Below are positions 1-11,077 of a DNA stretch of 64,000 bases, one piece after another. The position numbers and the translations under genes are program-made. Where the stretch lies: positions 310,001 to 374,000 of the forward strand of contig NW_026570267.1 of NCBI RefSeq assembly GCF_019649055.1, in the 5' to 3' direction. The notes under the pieces were generated by a model that was not told the origin of the DNA, made no database searches, and was given only the letters and a program-made list of their open reading frames with translations. How positions within the stretch are numbered: position 1 is the first letter of the stretch; every line of letters begins with the position of its first letter. Origin of the DNA: Paramacrobiotus metropolitanus. Its lineage: Eukaryota > Tardigrada > Eutardigrada > Parachela > Macrobiotidae.

Positions 1-2058
1 TATCCCGTATTGACTTCCTGTTCACCAGTTTCTCTTTGCCAAACTGTACACGGCTGACTTTCGGATACGGGAGCTTGTCGCGTGGAGGATACGGTGAGAG
101 GCTGGATAAATCAGCCTTGGGTGCAGTTTGTAGCGTCGGGCACTGGTTATCCTTCCAGATAGACACTGTCGCTTCGCTGTCCAAATGGTCCTGCAAATGC
201 AAATAACGGCCACTGTAAGTAGATTTATCATAGCCAAGCAAACCAAAAAACCATCGTTTGCCAAACTGTGCGATCATTCCTTACCAATAATCTCTGCACA
301 TAGAGTGGACCATCCGGGTTAGTGCGAGATAAAATTTCAAGTGCAGTCTGCACTTTTTTATCGCACCATACCAACTGATCTTCCGTAGGCTCAACCGGCC
401 TGAAAACAGACTTTTTGTTGCACACGATATTTTTCAATGCTCATTTCTCAATTAAAATTTTTTTACCCTTTTGGTCTTGATGGCAGGCAGATGTACTGTG
501 CCACAAACAGGAACCGACATAGCAGATTCCGCTTCACGCGATCCTGTTTCATATCGCTTTCCAAGGCATTCGGATCGGGATTGAATCTGATACTGTTCAG
601 GTTAACATCAACGCTGCCGGTGGCAGCATTTGTCCGCGATGCTCGAGTTAAAATTCTACTGCGTCCATCTTCCACTTCTCCCTCTTCCTGTTCTCCTTCT
701 TTAAGATCGGTTGGCGTCATCATCTCAAGAACAGTTTCCATTCCCTGACGAAAAATTCCGGAAAATAATTATTAATCAGCGAGCGCTATAATCCTGTTTT
801 TCATGTTAATAATCACTTGTTTGAACGTAGCGAATCCTTTATCAGTTAAGACCAGGTTGGGATTTTTCAGGCAATCCAATAAATTGCAAAGCTGAGCAAA
901 TTTCGCATTGGCGTGGGGGTTATTCGCCGTTCCCGTTGTCAGGCCCTCGGTAGTTACGCATTTTCCGGTATTGAATTCCCCGGCAATGTTAGCAGCTCCT
1001 TTATCCGACATTGGAATCCGTGCGCTAACATAACACAGTAAACGTCCCCGAGCCTTGCCGGACGTGGTTTTGGGAAGGCGAGACAACAATTCTGAAGAAA
1101 CCATGACTATTACGCTGGTGATAATAATTATAAAAATAATCGAAGCTCACGTAAACTAAACTTCGATAATCATGATAAAGATATTAGATACCCACTTTTA
1201 TGGTTTACAATTAACTTGATCATTATAAGTTCGCTGATCAGTTGAGTACAACCGTAGAAAAAAGCTTCTAAAAAATGTCAAAAATTTTTCAAAACCCTGG
1301 AAACTTTTTGTATTGCAAGATAAAAAAGGCTGTCACTAAAATTAATAAAACAGTGCGATCAAATTCAAGAGCAGAGAAGAAAATTTGAAAAAAACCTCAC
1401 TAATTAATTCAACAACTAAACGTTTAGCTTACCCACGGCAAAGCGCAGTAACATATTTTTGCAGGATGAGCTGACGAATTTCGGAGATCGCCATTTATTT
1501 TTCAGATCGACAAATAAATTCGCAATCTGTTCCTTCTCCCGGCTATCACCCCAATCGCAGGCTTCCTGAAACAGCATGAAGGGAACCGCTGGATCCAGGA
1601 TGTCCGCATCCACAAAATCGACAGTACAGCGCATCAACCATTCCATGTCCAAGAAATTGCGCGTCTGATTCTGTCGGAGAACACCATATGTTTTCAGATA
1701 CGAAACCTATCCCTTCCACCATGGGCCGCTGCACGCAAATTGCCACTCACTAATTCATCCCAAAAGCATCCACGGATGGCCGTTTCCAGATAGGTTTTAT
1801 GAGTTTCTCGTATACTACCCGAAATCGCGGAAAATTCCGTAATAAATTGTGCAATGCCATTTTCTAGCGTGGAGATCTTATCGGAGGAGAGTGGGCTAGA
1901 CAGATTTTGTGGCTTGCAGAGGAGGACGATGCGCGTCTAAAACACTTTCCGGTTAACCAGGGCTGCTGCATGAAAACAAGAAGAGGGAATTTTGATTGCT
2001 TTACCATGTAGTGCGAGACGCCAGCGAGACCATACAGTTCCTGTGGGGCAGAATTCAT
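1..2058 (-). CDS. THOC1: THO complex subunit 1, copy A (5' part, cut by window edge)
   Basis: THOC1 (Hpr1) is a core subunit of the nuclear THO/TREX complex, which couples transcription to mRNA packaging and export. The start ATG is at 2058. The protein opens MNSAPQELYGLAGVSHYM, followed by a 68-nt intron, an exon, a 44-nt intron and further exons. Recognisable blocks are LLSRLPKTTSGKARGRL (human LLRRLSKSQNTVFCGRI) and the NPDPNALESDMKQDRVKRN region before a hydrophobic helix. The donor CAA|GTGATT near 808 is intact and opens a 72-nt intron. Against copy B this copy lacks 9 nt near 523, so the helix reads RNLLCRFLF instead of RNLLSVLCRFLF. The 3' exons would lie before base 1. The reading frame is open across what is visible, so this is the better candidate for the working gene. 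The family call rests on remembered human THOC1. Confidence 0.8.
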
Positions 2059-2535
2059 GGCTAAACATTAGCTAGGAAGTTGCAATGCAAAATCTTAAAT
2101 GTATGACGATCAAAAGCAGAAACACAGATCCTGAAGGCGAGCAAACAAACTTGGAATCTGGGATCAATCCATAAAATTTAATGATAAAAATCATAAAATT
2201 ATACAGTTACTAAACTATGAAGTCACACTTCGCGGTGATCTTTGATGCAGTGACCATGCATTTTGCACCAAAATGAAACTTAACTACACGGGAACAAAAG
2301 TAAGTAACAATTTTAACATCCACGTAAAATCCGGATATGACTGCCGAGTGCCGGCGGGATGTAACAACAAATTCTGAAAATTCTGCCATCAAGAAACGGG
2401 AGATCAAAGACTGCAAGCAGTCGAATAGACACTTTCTGGAACTTAGCGCCGCCGCCATTGGGCGGTGAACATATCAGGCAAGTTTTGGTTTGTCGTTTTC
2501 CGGTTTCATCAGCATCTTTGGAATTCGTGATTCTC
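1..2535. repeat. Segmental duplication, left copy (THOC1 5' region)
   Basis: This stretch matches about 7526-10055 in the same orientation, at an offset of 7513 bases over the first coding exons. The match covers THOC1 exons, introns and upstream region and ends within the upstream region, near TTTGGAATT at 2518-2526. By eye about 772-2100 is nearly identical to its partner, while about 1-480 and 2200-2530 carry many more differences. The left boundary is outside the window. Confidence 0.9.
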
Positions 2536-2829
2536 GCCGGGACTGCAGACTGGCAGTGTGTCATTTTGACGTCACTAACAAACAGAAATTTTACGGTGCG
2601 TCAACAGGAGAATTACGCATGCGCTCTGTTTCTGTTCGTGTGCTGTCATATGGACGGTGGTGTAATACCGTGGCCATAGCACTGCCGCTTAAATTAAGGA
2701 AACTGTAAATATTTTTATCACACATTTGTCGCCTCGTTTGCAAAGAATGATTTCCTGTAAATTTTCGTGTATCTACCCAATCAACAAAGAACATAATTTG
2801 CGAACGCGCGCTGTTTAAAAAGTGTCGGG

Positions 2830-5800
2830 ATGAGCACTTGTCGTTACGGGCCTACGATGACTTCCCGGCGTAGCTTAGGCATACGGCTCTCAACCGCCAC
2901 AGGGCGCCATCCGGGCAAGAATCGTCAATTATCACCTGATGGAAGAGTTCAGCTAAAGCCATCTATCCCGAAAGCATATGTCGTACTGTAAGTATAGAGT
3001 GTAAAATATGTATGCCCCTTACCTATGCCCCGACAGCTTTTTAACATTTGAAAATCGTTGTGCGAAGCAGGTGCAAGCAAACGTTACGTGCCGAAGTTGG
3101 CGCTAGCGCATGCCACCCACGGGTGCTGCGCCAGATTCAAAAAACTTGCTGTTCGCTTCACTGGCTTTACTGTAATATCGCTAATAGTTATGCCCCTCTA
3201 AAAAGTCTTCAGTCACATACAATCTGTTCAAAGGATAGCTCAAAAAATGCAGAAAAAACTTTTATTATGGAAAATAAAAAGTTTTGTAAGTAAAAAGTTT
3301 TCGGAAAAACGAGATTTCAACGATTTACACTTTTTGCGTTTAGCACAGTCTGCCATATACTTATATGATAAGTCAAATTTATTTAACTCGTCGATATCTC
3401 GTTTCTCCGAAAACTTTTTACTTGCAAACTTTTTATTTTTCATAATGAAAATTTTTTCTGCATTTTTTGAGTTATAGGTTGAACAGATTGAATGAAACTG
3501 AAGGGCTTTCAAAAAATACCGAACCTGCAGGGGTTGCCCAGTACGCAGGACATTTGGCACACACATTTTCCGCAGCCGAAAAGCTGTCGGGGCATATAGT
3601 AAGGGGCATATGTGTAAATACTCGTAGTGTGCTCTGACTGCTCTCCTATCACCCGCTTTCGTTTTTTGTCAAAACACTCAAAAGTTTCTCCGTTCTTGTT
3701 TTGATTTTATTTGTAAACCGGAGAAAGTGTAACTGTTTTTTCGATTGTATTCATTTATTTGCATTTGAATGTTTTTCTCTCTCTAGATTCTACATCACAT
3801 TGATCACCAATGAATCGCTCCATTCTGTTTTTGTGTCCGCAATTTCCATGGCTGTATCCATCCAAATCAGCGTTACCAGCGTATTCGCGGTGTGATCCAC
3901 ACTCATCTACTTATCTGTTCAGACTGCTATCCCGTGGTCTTTTCAAAAGCACATCTCTTCACAACCTGGCCTTGGTTTCGAAGGGACTTACTTCCCAGCT
4001 CCAGCTTGGAACTAGGAGTCGACCGATTCTGGAAAGGTGCTTATTTCCGACTATCGAAGGTAAATCTGTGGCAGCGCGTGGCGTGGCTAGTTTCCCAACG
4101 GAATTTCCTATCGGTTTCGCAGAGGTACAGTACCCGGTAATTGTGGCTACATTGTGGTATTTAGCAGCGAATTGTTTACAGGAAGTCCAGCAGTTCGCCT
4201 TCCATCTGGCTGAATTGTGTCAGTTGCAAGCAGGAGGAGACGAAGCGACTGCCGTGAGTTTCAAGGACAAAGACCTGCTGGAAAATGTCATCACTGGGTT
4301 GAAAAAAGGAAATTATGAAGGGATTAGGGTCGGAATGAGCCATCTAGAAGAGATGTTGGATGCTTTGACGATGGAACTGCGGCTGCACTTCGGGATAGCC
4401 TGTCTGGAAGGGCTGCAAAAGCAACGCTCGCGTCTTCAAGTCGTATGTTCAACATTAGCAGCACCTGGAGACATGTCTGACAAATCCAGGAAGGAATTAA
4501 ATGCCTTTCGCAGTCAAAATTTACGGGCGGCGCGGGATATTGGACAGTGTTTACTCCGAATTCTCCAGAACTGCATGCCAGAGCCTTGTTTGAAGGACTT
4601 TCACCACCTTACGCTTCCGTGGGCGCAAATTGGATTTCAGGCATTTTTGGCTGTTACTTTCGATAAGGTATGACAGAAACGGAGTTATGTGTTAGATTTA
4701 GCGCAGCACATTTTGTGTTATTGTAGTTGTTTGTGGTATGACAATCGTTTGCGTTATGTGACTTACGTCATGCTTACGTGTATATCTTAATTCGGTTATC
4801 TAGGACGCTGCCGCCTTACTAACTGCCCTGGATAAAGTGATAACCTCAGCTCGGATGCTCTTATCTGCGCTGGATGCGAGCTTTGCAAAAACAGGTCAGA
4901 ATTGCTTTTGTTTATACACCGTGACTAACAGTACTGGATGAGACCATACTGGGTCGCACAATATCATTAGTTAAAGATTTGTTGTTTTGCAGAAGCGTCC
5001 TCGCTGTTGGTACAAGCGCTACACGAAGTTATAGTATTGACGGAATCAGAGGTTTTCGACACCGATGTTACTTTTTCGGTTGGAGAGTGCGATGCCTACA
5101 CTGATGCCGATTTTTCCGCTCTGTTCGACTATCATCCTCCCTGCCGAACGTTTGTGCATTGTAACTGGATATATGCTATTGCATTAACAAGTACCCCGCA
5201 TTCAAGAGCAGCTTTCGGATTATTGGGCGAACTTATGCGGAAATTGTATGTACAAGGAGAAGTGTTTGAACAAGAGGGCGAAAGACTGGAGGAAATTGTG
5301 GATCGTTTTGGTTGCGGTAGATATTACCACAAAAAGAGCCGAATTAAAGTTGGTCCGGTTTGAAGATCGAAATAAGCCGAAACCTCCGGTGATTGTCGTC
5401 GAAGCCTCCTTTAGTAATGAAGATTTAATTGAACTCTTTATTGAGGGCTGTGACTGGTTAGGACCAACAACAGGCGCCATATATTGCTTTCTTGTGGATA
5501 TACATTACGAAGGACTGAAGAAACCGAAACCCTTTTCTGCAACATTCTACGCTTTTAAGCGTAAAGAATTCCCTCGATCGAAAACTCCGCACAGGAATCC
5601 TGGTTGTAGAATGGCCAAAGATGGCATCGCAGATGGGAAAGGAAGTATAAAATACCACGTCATAAATGACATTCCGTACACAAATGACCATGCGAAAACA
5701 ATGTCGTTGGCCGACATCGAGCGAATATTCGATGTAGAGGTGGTATTAATTCGGCATGTGGATGAGAGGAATTATATATGGAACCGTTTAGCGTCACACT

Positions 5801-5916
5801 TGAGTACAAGGATAAGGACGGAAACAGGAAGCGGTTTGTGGTTGCGATAGAAAATTTTTTCGATTGGGTTAAGTCCGGATGGGACCAGCATTTTGCAGAT
5901 GCCGGAAAGAAATGAG
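2830..5916 (+). CDS. Multi-exon gene of unknown function
   Basis: I do not recognise this protein. A possible first exon runs 2830-2987 (starts MSTCRYGPTMTSRRSLGIRL) and ends at a good donor, GTAAGT; 3787-3890 could follow in phase. The best supported exon runs from about 4182 (after TTTACAG) to 4667, with helical sequence such as LLENVITGLKKGNYEGIRVG. Exons at about 4804-4890 and 4994-5316 continue it. A 49-nt GT-AG intron at 5317-5365 explains an apparent frame change: exon 4994-5316 ends in phase 1 and joins in frame to DRNKPKPPVIVVEASFSNED. The end is unclear. The frame stays open to 5850, or a 29-35 nt intron near 5735 would join MEPFSVTLEYKDKDGNRK, ending at 5916. There is no signal peptide, membrane segment or known motif. 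It could also be two genes, and the exon set before 4182 is weak. Confidence 0.45.
3011..3608. mobile_element. Fold-back / MITE-like element, about 600 bp
   Basis: The ends are inverted repeats: TATGCCCCTTACCTATGCCC at 3011 pairs with the sequence ending GGGGCATA at 3608. A second, longer pair of arms lies inside: about 3200-3330 matches the reverse complement of about 3375-3500, including the run GCAAGTAAAAAGTTTTCGG. The whole element can therefore fold into a long hairpin. It has no coding capacity; reading frames here appear as mirror images on both strands because of the palindrome. It sits in the presumed first intron of the unknown gene. I could not define a convincing target-site duplication. 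Confidence 0.8.
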
Positions 5917-6685
5917 GGCAAGTTATCGTGGTTGATTAGATCTGGTCTGTAACCGTCTGTTCATAACGTTCCGGCATGTTCTAGCGCTTTAATGGCTTCC
6001 TTTGGTGCTGGTTATTCAAGGCATTTTGATTTTTTATTTAGTCCTCTTTGTATTGCAAATGCCGCTCTCGAAGTTTGTGTTAATACAATAAAACAAGATA
6101 TCTCGTGCTCGTTTTGATCTTTCGGCCCATTTTAGATACGATTGCACATCTTCAAGATTGTGCGTGCAGCTCCTTAGGAACTTGCATGTGCAGGTATTCG
6201 CGTTTCTTCTAGCAAAAAACGTGAGAAATAAATCTTTCAGTGTTGCAACGAAATCCGCGTGTACCGCAATTAGTAAAAATCGTAAGCATCTCAGTAAAGA
6301 AGGTACGAAGTAACTATAAGAACTTTCGCCTGCAAGGTGAATCTATTCGAAAAATTGCCGTTCGAGCAAGTTACAGTTTTTAACCATGCCACAAAAATAA
6401 AGTATAAAAGAAATTAGGCACTTCCGGTAATTTTTTGCCTACATCTCAACATTCCGCTTCTCACATAATCTTATCCTCACATGCCATTCAACAGTGAAGG
6501 AAGAAAAGCGAAAACAAACCAGAAATTACCGACAACTAGGCATTACGCCGCATCTCCAAGTATGAAGTTAGAATCATTTAGCACTTCTAAAAGAATAATA
6601 CGCATAGAACATAAAAACTTATTAAAAGCGTCACTATAAAACGATGGCATATTCCTGCAGCATCAGCGCAGCCTGCTGCACGGGA
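5917..6685. other. Intergenic, between convergent genes
   Basis: No gene is visible. The plus-strand motif CAATAAAACAA at about 6087 could serve the upstream gene as a polyadenylation signal. An alternative C-terminal reading of THOC1 copy B (DPVQQAALMLQEYAIVL) extends down to about 6643 in another frame. Confidence 0.5.
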
Positions 6686-9571
6686 TCATATACTGGTTGA
6701 CTTCCAGTAGGAGAATGAATCCGAATCAAACTGCAGTATCCCAGCGGTTCGCTCCCAGTCAGCTACGATCAATTTCGCTATGCCCAGTGTACTTTCTTTA
6801 TTCATCATCTGATGACCAGCTGGTTCGGGTTCTTCCTCCGCCGGTAAATCCTCATCGGGATCAGGATTAATTAGATCGTCCAGGTTATCCGTTGCCATGT
6901 CCACATTGCCATTTTTCTCAGCATTATTCGGCGACAATTCAACGGGTGAGGTGGCAGTGGCTGCCATGTCTGCTTTATACTCTGCAGATCGGGATTCTTC
7001 TCGGCTAACTGCATGACATAATTCTCCAGGAATGTTCCCATATCTTTGGTCGGCATTTTCTCCACGGCCGCTTCATTCAGGAAGTGAATGTGCGTTCGCT
7101 TACCCAAAATTCGTAAAGCGCGCCACTGGAATTTTTCATCATTAACAATCCTGTTGAAAAGTTCAACCTTTACTGTTGAGAGTTTACTCTAGACATCGCA
7201 ATATCCGTAAGTATCTCAACTTGATTGTCCGCGCAAAACTATCACAAAAGTACTTTTGTAGTACAGTTTATGCAGTTCTTCTTACTTTGGTGTCTCTTTT
7301 CGTTATCGCCTATTCCACAACCGGAGCAAAATAACTCAAGTCTGGCGGCTGATATCCCAAATTCTGGAATTCTTCCGTAGTATTTGGACCTTTGTTCAAC
7401 AATCGCGTGACTTCCACACTAATAATATAAAGCAGATTCAGAAAATGAACTTTAAAAGATGCGTATAGTACGGTGAGTACAAATAAACTTACCTGCCAGT
7501 CACTTTACCCGGACCGGCCAAAGGCATATCCCGTATTGACTTCCTGTTCACCAGTTTCTCTTTTCCAAACTGTACACGGCTGACTTTCGGATACGGCAGT
7601 TCGTCGCGTGGAGGAAACGGTGAGAGGCTGGATAAATCAGCCTTAGGTGCAGTTTGCAACGGCGGGCACTGGTTATCCTTCCAGATGGACAGTATCGCTT
7701 CGCTGTCCAAATGGTCCTGCAAATGCAAATAACGGCCACTGTAAGTAGATTTATCATAGCCAAGCAAACCAAAAAACCATCATTTGCCAAACTGTGTGAT
7801 CATTGCTTACCAATAATCTCTGCACATAGAGTGGACCATCCGGATTTGTGCGAGATAAAATTTCAAGTGCAGTCTGCACTTTTTTATCGCACCATACCAA
7901 TTGTTCTTCCGTTGGCTCAAACGGTCTAAAAACAGACTTTTTGTCGCACACCACTTATTTTAATGCCCATTTCTCAATTAAAATTCTGTTACCCTTTTGG
8001 TCTTGATGGCAGGCAGATGTACTGTGCCACAAACAGGAACCGGCACAGCACTGACAGCAGATTCCGCTTCACGCGGTCCTGTTTCATATCGCTTTCCAAG
8101 GCATTCGGATCGGGATTGAATCTAATACTGTTCAGGTTAACTTCAACGCTGCCGCTGGCAGCATTTGTCCGCGATGCTCGAGTTAAAATTCTACTGCGTC
8201 CATCTTCCACTTCTCCCTCTTCCTGTTCTCCTTCTTTAAGATCGGTTGGCGTCATCATCTCAAGAACAGTTTCCATTCCCTGACGAAAAATTCCGGAAAA
8301 TAATTATTAATCAGCGAGCGCTATAATCCTGTTTGAACGTAGCGAATCCTTTATCGGTTAAGACCAGGTTGGGATTTTTCAGGCAATCCAATAAATTGCA
8401 AAGCTGAGCAAATTTCGCAGTGGCGTGGGGGTTATTCGCCGTTCCCGTTGTCAGGCCCTCGGTAGTTACGCATTTTCCGGTATTGAATTCCCCGGCAATG
8501 TTAGCAGCTCCTTTATCCGACATTGGAATCCGTGCGCTAACATAACACAGTAAACGTCCCCGAGCCTTGCCGGACGTGGTTTTGGGAAGGCGAGACAACA
8601 ATTCTGAAGAAACCATGACTATTACGCTGGTGATAATAATTATAAAAATAATCGAAGCTCACGTAAACTAAACTTCGATAATCATGATAAAGATATTAGA
8701 TACCCACTTTTATGGTTTACAATTAACTTGATCATTATAAGTTCGCTGATCAGTTGAGTACAACCGTAGAAAAAAGCTTCTAAAAAATGTCAAAAATTTT
8801 TCAAAACCCTGGAAACTTTTTGTATTGCAAGATAAAAAAGGCTGTCACTAAAATTAATAAAACAGTGCGATCAAATTCAAGAGCAGAGAAGAAAATTTGA
8901 AAAAAAACCTCACTAATTAACTCAACAACTAAACGTTTAGCTTACCCACGGCAAAGCGCAGTAACATATTTTTGCAGGATGAGCTGACGAATTTCGGAGA
9001 TCGCCATTTATTTTTCAGATCGACAAATAAATTCGCAATCTGTTCCTTCTCCCGGCTATCACCCCAATCGCAGGCTTCCTGAAACAGCATGAAGGGAACC
9101 GCTGGATCCAGGATGTCCGCATCCACAAAATCGACAGTACAGCGCATCAACCATTCCATGTCCAAGAAATTGCGCGTCTGATTCTGTCGGAGAACACCAT
9201 ATGTTTTCAGATACGAAACCTATCCCTTCCACCATGGGCCGCTGCACGCAAATTGCCACTCACTAATTCATCCCAAAAGCATCCACGGATGGCCGTTTCC
9301 AGATAGGTTTTATGAGTTTCTCGTATACTACCCGAAATCGCGGAAAATTCCGTAATAAATTGTGCAATGCCATTTTCTAGCGTGGAGATCTTATCGGAGG
9401 AGAGTGGGCTAGACAGATTTTGTGGCTTGCAGAGGAGGACGATGCGCGTCTAAAACACTTTCCGGTTAACCAGGGCTGCTGCATGAAAACAAGAAGAGGG
9501 AATTTTGATTGCTTTACCATGTAGTGCGAGACGCCAGCGAGACCATACAGTTCCTGTGGGGCAGAATTCAT
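6686..9571 (-). CDS. THOC1: THO complex subunit 1, copy B (probably damaged)
   Basis: This is the second THOC1 copy, with the 3' exons visible. Exons are 9518-9571, 9264-9449, 8946-9219, about 8334-8603, 7989-8280 and then smaller ones to 6686. Late blocks match human THOC1: SIWKDNQCPPL (human NSWKNEGCPSF), MPLAGPGKVTG (LGKGPTKKI), GKRTHIHFL..PTKDMGTFLENYVMQLAEKNP and an acidic linker before DWERTAGIL. Two lesions are visible. First, a 23-nt deletion near 8331 removes the donor that copy A keeps, so the exon reads on into FKQDYSAR and a stop. Second, near 6970-7000 the frame must shift from ..NPDLQSI to the acidic linker without a normal-sized intron to do it. The C-terminal death domain of vertebrate THOC1 is not recognised. 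It may be a pseudogene, or use a cryptic splice site. Confidence 0.8.
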
Positions 9572-10055
9572 GGCTAAACATTAGCTAGGAAGTTGCAATG
9601 CAAAATCTTAAATGTATGACGATCAAAAGCAGAAACACAGATCCTGAAGGCGAGCAAACAAACTTGGAATCTGGGATCAATCCATAAAATTTAATGATAA
9701 AAATCATAAAAATAATGATACAGTTACAGAGTTACTAACTATGAAGTATGCACTTCGCAGTGATCAATGATGCAGTGACCATGCATTTTACTCTAAAATG
9801 AAACTAAACTACACGGGAACAAAAGTAACAATTTTTTAACATCCACGTAAAATCCGGATGCGACTACTGGCGGGATCTAACAACAAATTCTGAAAATTCT
9901 GGAGAATTTCTGTCATCAAGAAACGGGAGATGGGAATTGCAAGCGGCGAATACACTTTTCTGGAACCAGCGCCGCCACCACTGGGCGGTGAACATATCAG
10001 ACGAGTTTTGGTTTGTCGTTTTCCGGTTTCATCAGCATCTTTGGAATTTCGTGAT
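7526..10055. repeat. Segmental duplication, right copy (THOC1 5' region)
   Basis: This is the partner of 1-2535. It extends from the exon ending in the sequence CGGAATTCATTTATC-like flank through THOC1 exon 1 to its upstream region, ending near the SMIM12 transcription start. Differences from the left copy: a 23-nt deletion near 8331, 9 extra nt near 8052 (present here, absent in copy A), one extra A near 8905, and scattered substitutions concentrated at the two ends. Confidence 0.9.
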
Positions 10056-10273
10056 TTTTCGTTTTCTTCGCATTGTTTTCAGTTTTTGGGATTTTATCCT
10101 TTATTGTCCTGTTGAATTGTGATTAGTGAACTTTTCTGACTTTTAGAAATTGTGTTGATTTGTGCCCGTTGTTTTGGGTTCCGTCGATTTGTGTGAAAAT
10201 CACGGGACTCCAGTCCATTATTACGACTACTCGTTTCACAAAATCACAATCATATCGGTTGCCAATTGCCGTC
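9572..10273. promoter_or_regulatory. Divergent upstream region, THOC1 copy B / SMIM12
   Basis: About 700 bases separate the THOC1 start (minus) from the SMIM12 start (plus). The part up to about 10055 is duplicated upstream of copy A, where SMIM12 is absent, so the duplication ended inside this shared region. No TATA box or other clear motif was identified. Confidence 0.45.
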
Positions 10274-10543
10274 ATGATTCAGATCCTGGGTGTTGCTGCT
10301 CGTCAGTATATTCCGTATGCGGTGTTCCCGATTGCCCTTGTTGTTGGCGCAATTGGATGGAATGTAGAGCATCGATGGTTCAAAGGAAGGAATATCACAG
10401 CCCGGCAGTCTATTGGAGAGGAACGCCAAGAACGATTCCTGGACGAAGCGACGACAAAACGTGATCCCGTTTCCTTAGCGGATACGAAGAAACAGCTCTT
10501 TAATCATGTCTTGGAGACTAATGTTAAGCTGCATTCAAGATGA
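10274..10543 (+). CDS. SMIM12: Small integral membrane protein 12
   Basis: This is an 89-residue single-exon frame starting MIQILGVAARQYIPYAVFPI. One hydrophobic segment (about residues 8-27, YIPYAVFPIALVVGAIGW) is followed by a charged tail with GEERQERFLDEATTK. Human SMIM12 has the same plan: [20 protein letters not shown], then SISERREDRKLDELLGK, at a similar length of about 92 residues. SMIM12 is a conserved single-pass membrane protein without an assigned biochemical role. The ATG at 10274 was chosen because the homology begins there; the upstream frame (from 10160) reads through probable 5' leader. A minus-strand gene, THOC1, lies head-to-head with it. An AATAAA at about 10687 may end the transcript. 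Confidence 0.85.
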   Translation: MIQILGVAARQYIPYAVFPIALVVGAIGWNVEHRWFKGRNITARQSIGEERQERFLDEATTKRDPVSLADTKKQLFNHVLETNVKLHSR

Positions 10544-11077
10544 TTTAGATTTGGATCCCCTCTTCAGATTTGACAATGTGATACGATAATGGTCATTGTT
10601 TGCTGTTTTTCTTTGCTTCTGAGTTGTGAGCTGATTATTTAAGTACTGTACTTGCATTACTGATATCTTTGTAATATCGGTAATAGAAATAAATTCGTGA
10701 ATTTATCTTGGTTGCAAATGCTTTCGCGATTTTTATACATATATCATATATTTCAGAGAGAACTGGGTAGTTTATGTGAATCCGTTTTATCTTATCTGTA
10801 GAAGTATACTGTATACATACTCTCATGATCCGAGCAGCGGGCAATCCATAAAAATTTTTTTGGTCGAAAACGAAACCAAAGCGAAGCATCAACACAGTTC
10901 ACACTTTCGCCCATCAGGCACACCAAACCAGTTGTCAAAATCAATTTTACTTGATTACTAGTAACAAAACAAAATAAGAAGAAAATGAAATCATTTCCAC
11001 GCCTAAAAGAATGCAGCTACATATGAAAGGGTCTATCAAGAAATTTTTACAATAAATACATGGACTCGTATCAAGCG
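10544..11077. other. Intergenic, SMIM12 to PRPF6 (convergent)
   Basis: No gene is seen. It is AT-rich sequence holding the 3' ends of SMIM12 (plus) and PRPF6 (minus). An AATAAA at 10687 suits SMIM12; TTTATT at about 11051 (AATAAA on the minus strand) suits PRPF6. Confidence 0.5.

Noticed and set aside
437-748. Plus-strand frame opposite THOC1 (and its twin at 7963-8283)
   Set aside because: It is an antisense shadow of the THOC1 exon and varies as a by-product of it.
5248-5375. PH-domain-like reading (KDWRKLWIVLVAVD) in the frame opening at 5248
   Set aside because: It overlaps the better frame and disappears once the 49-nt GT-AG intron at 5317-5365 joins the two frames, so the resemblance is probably chance.
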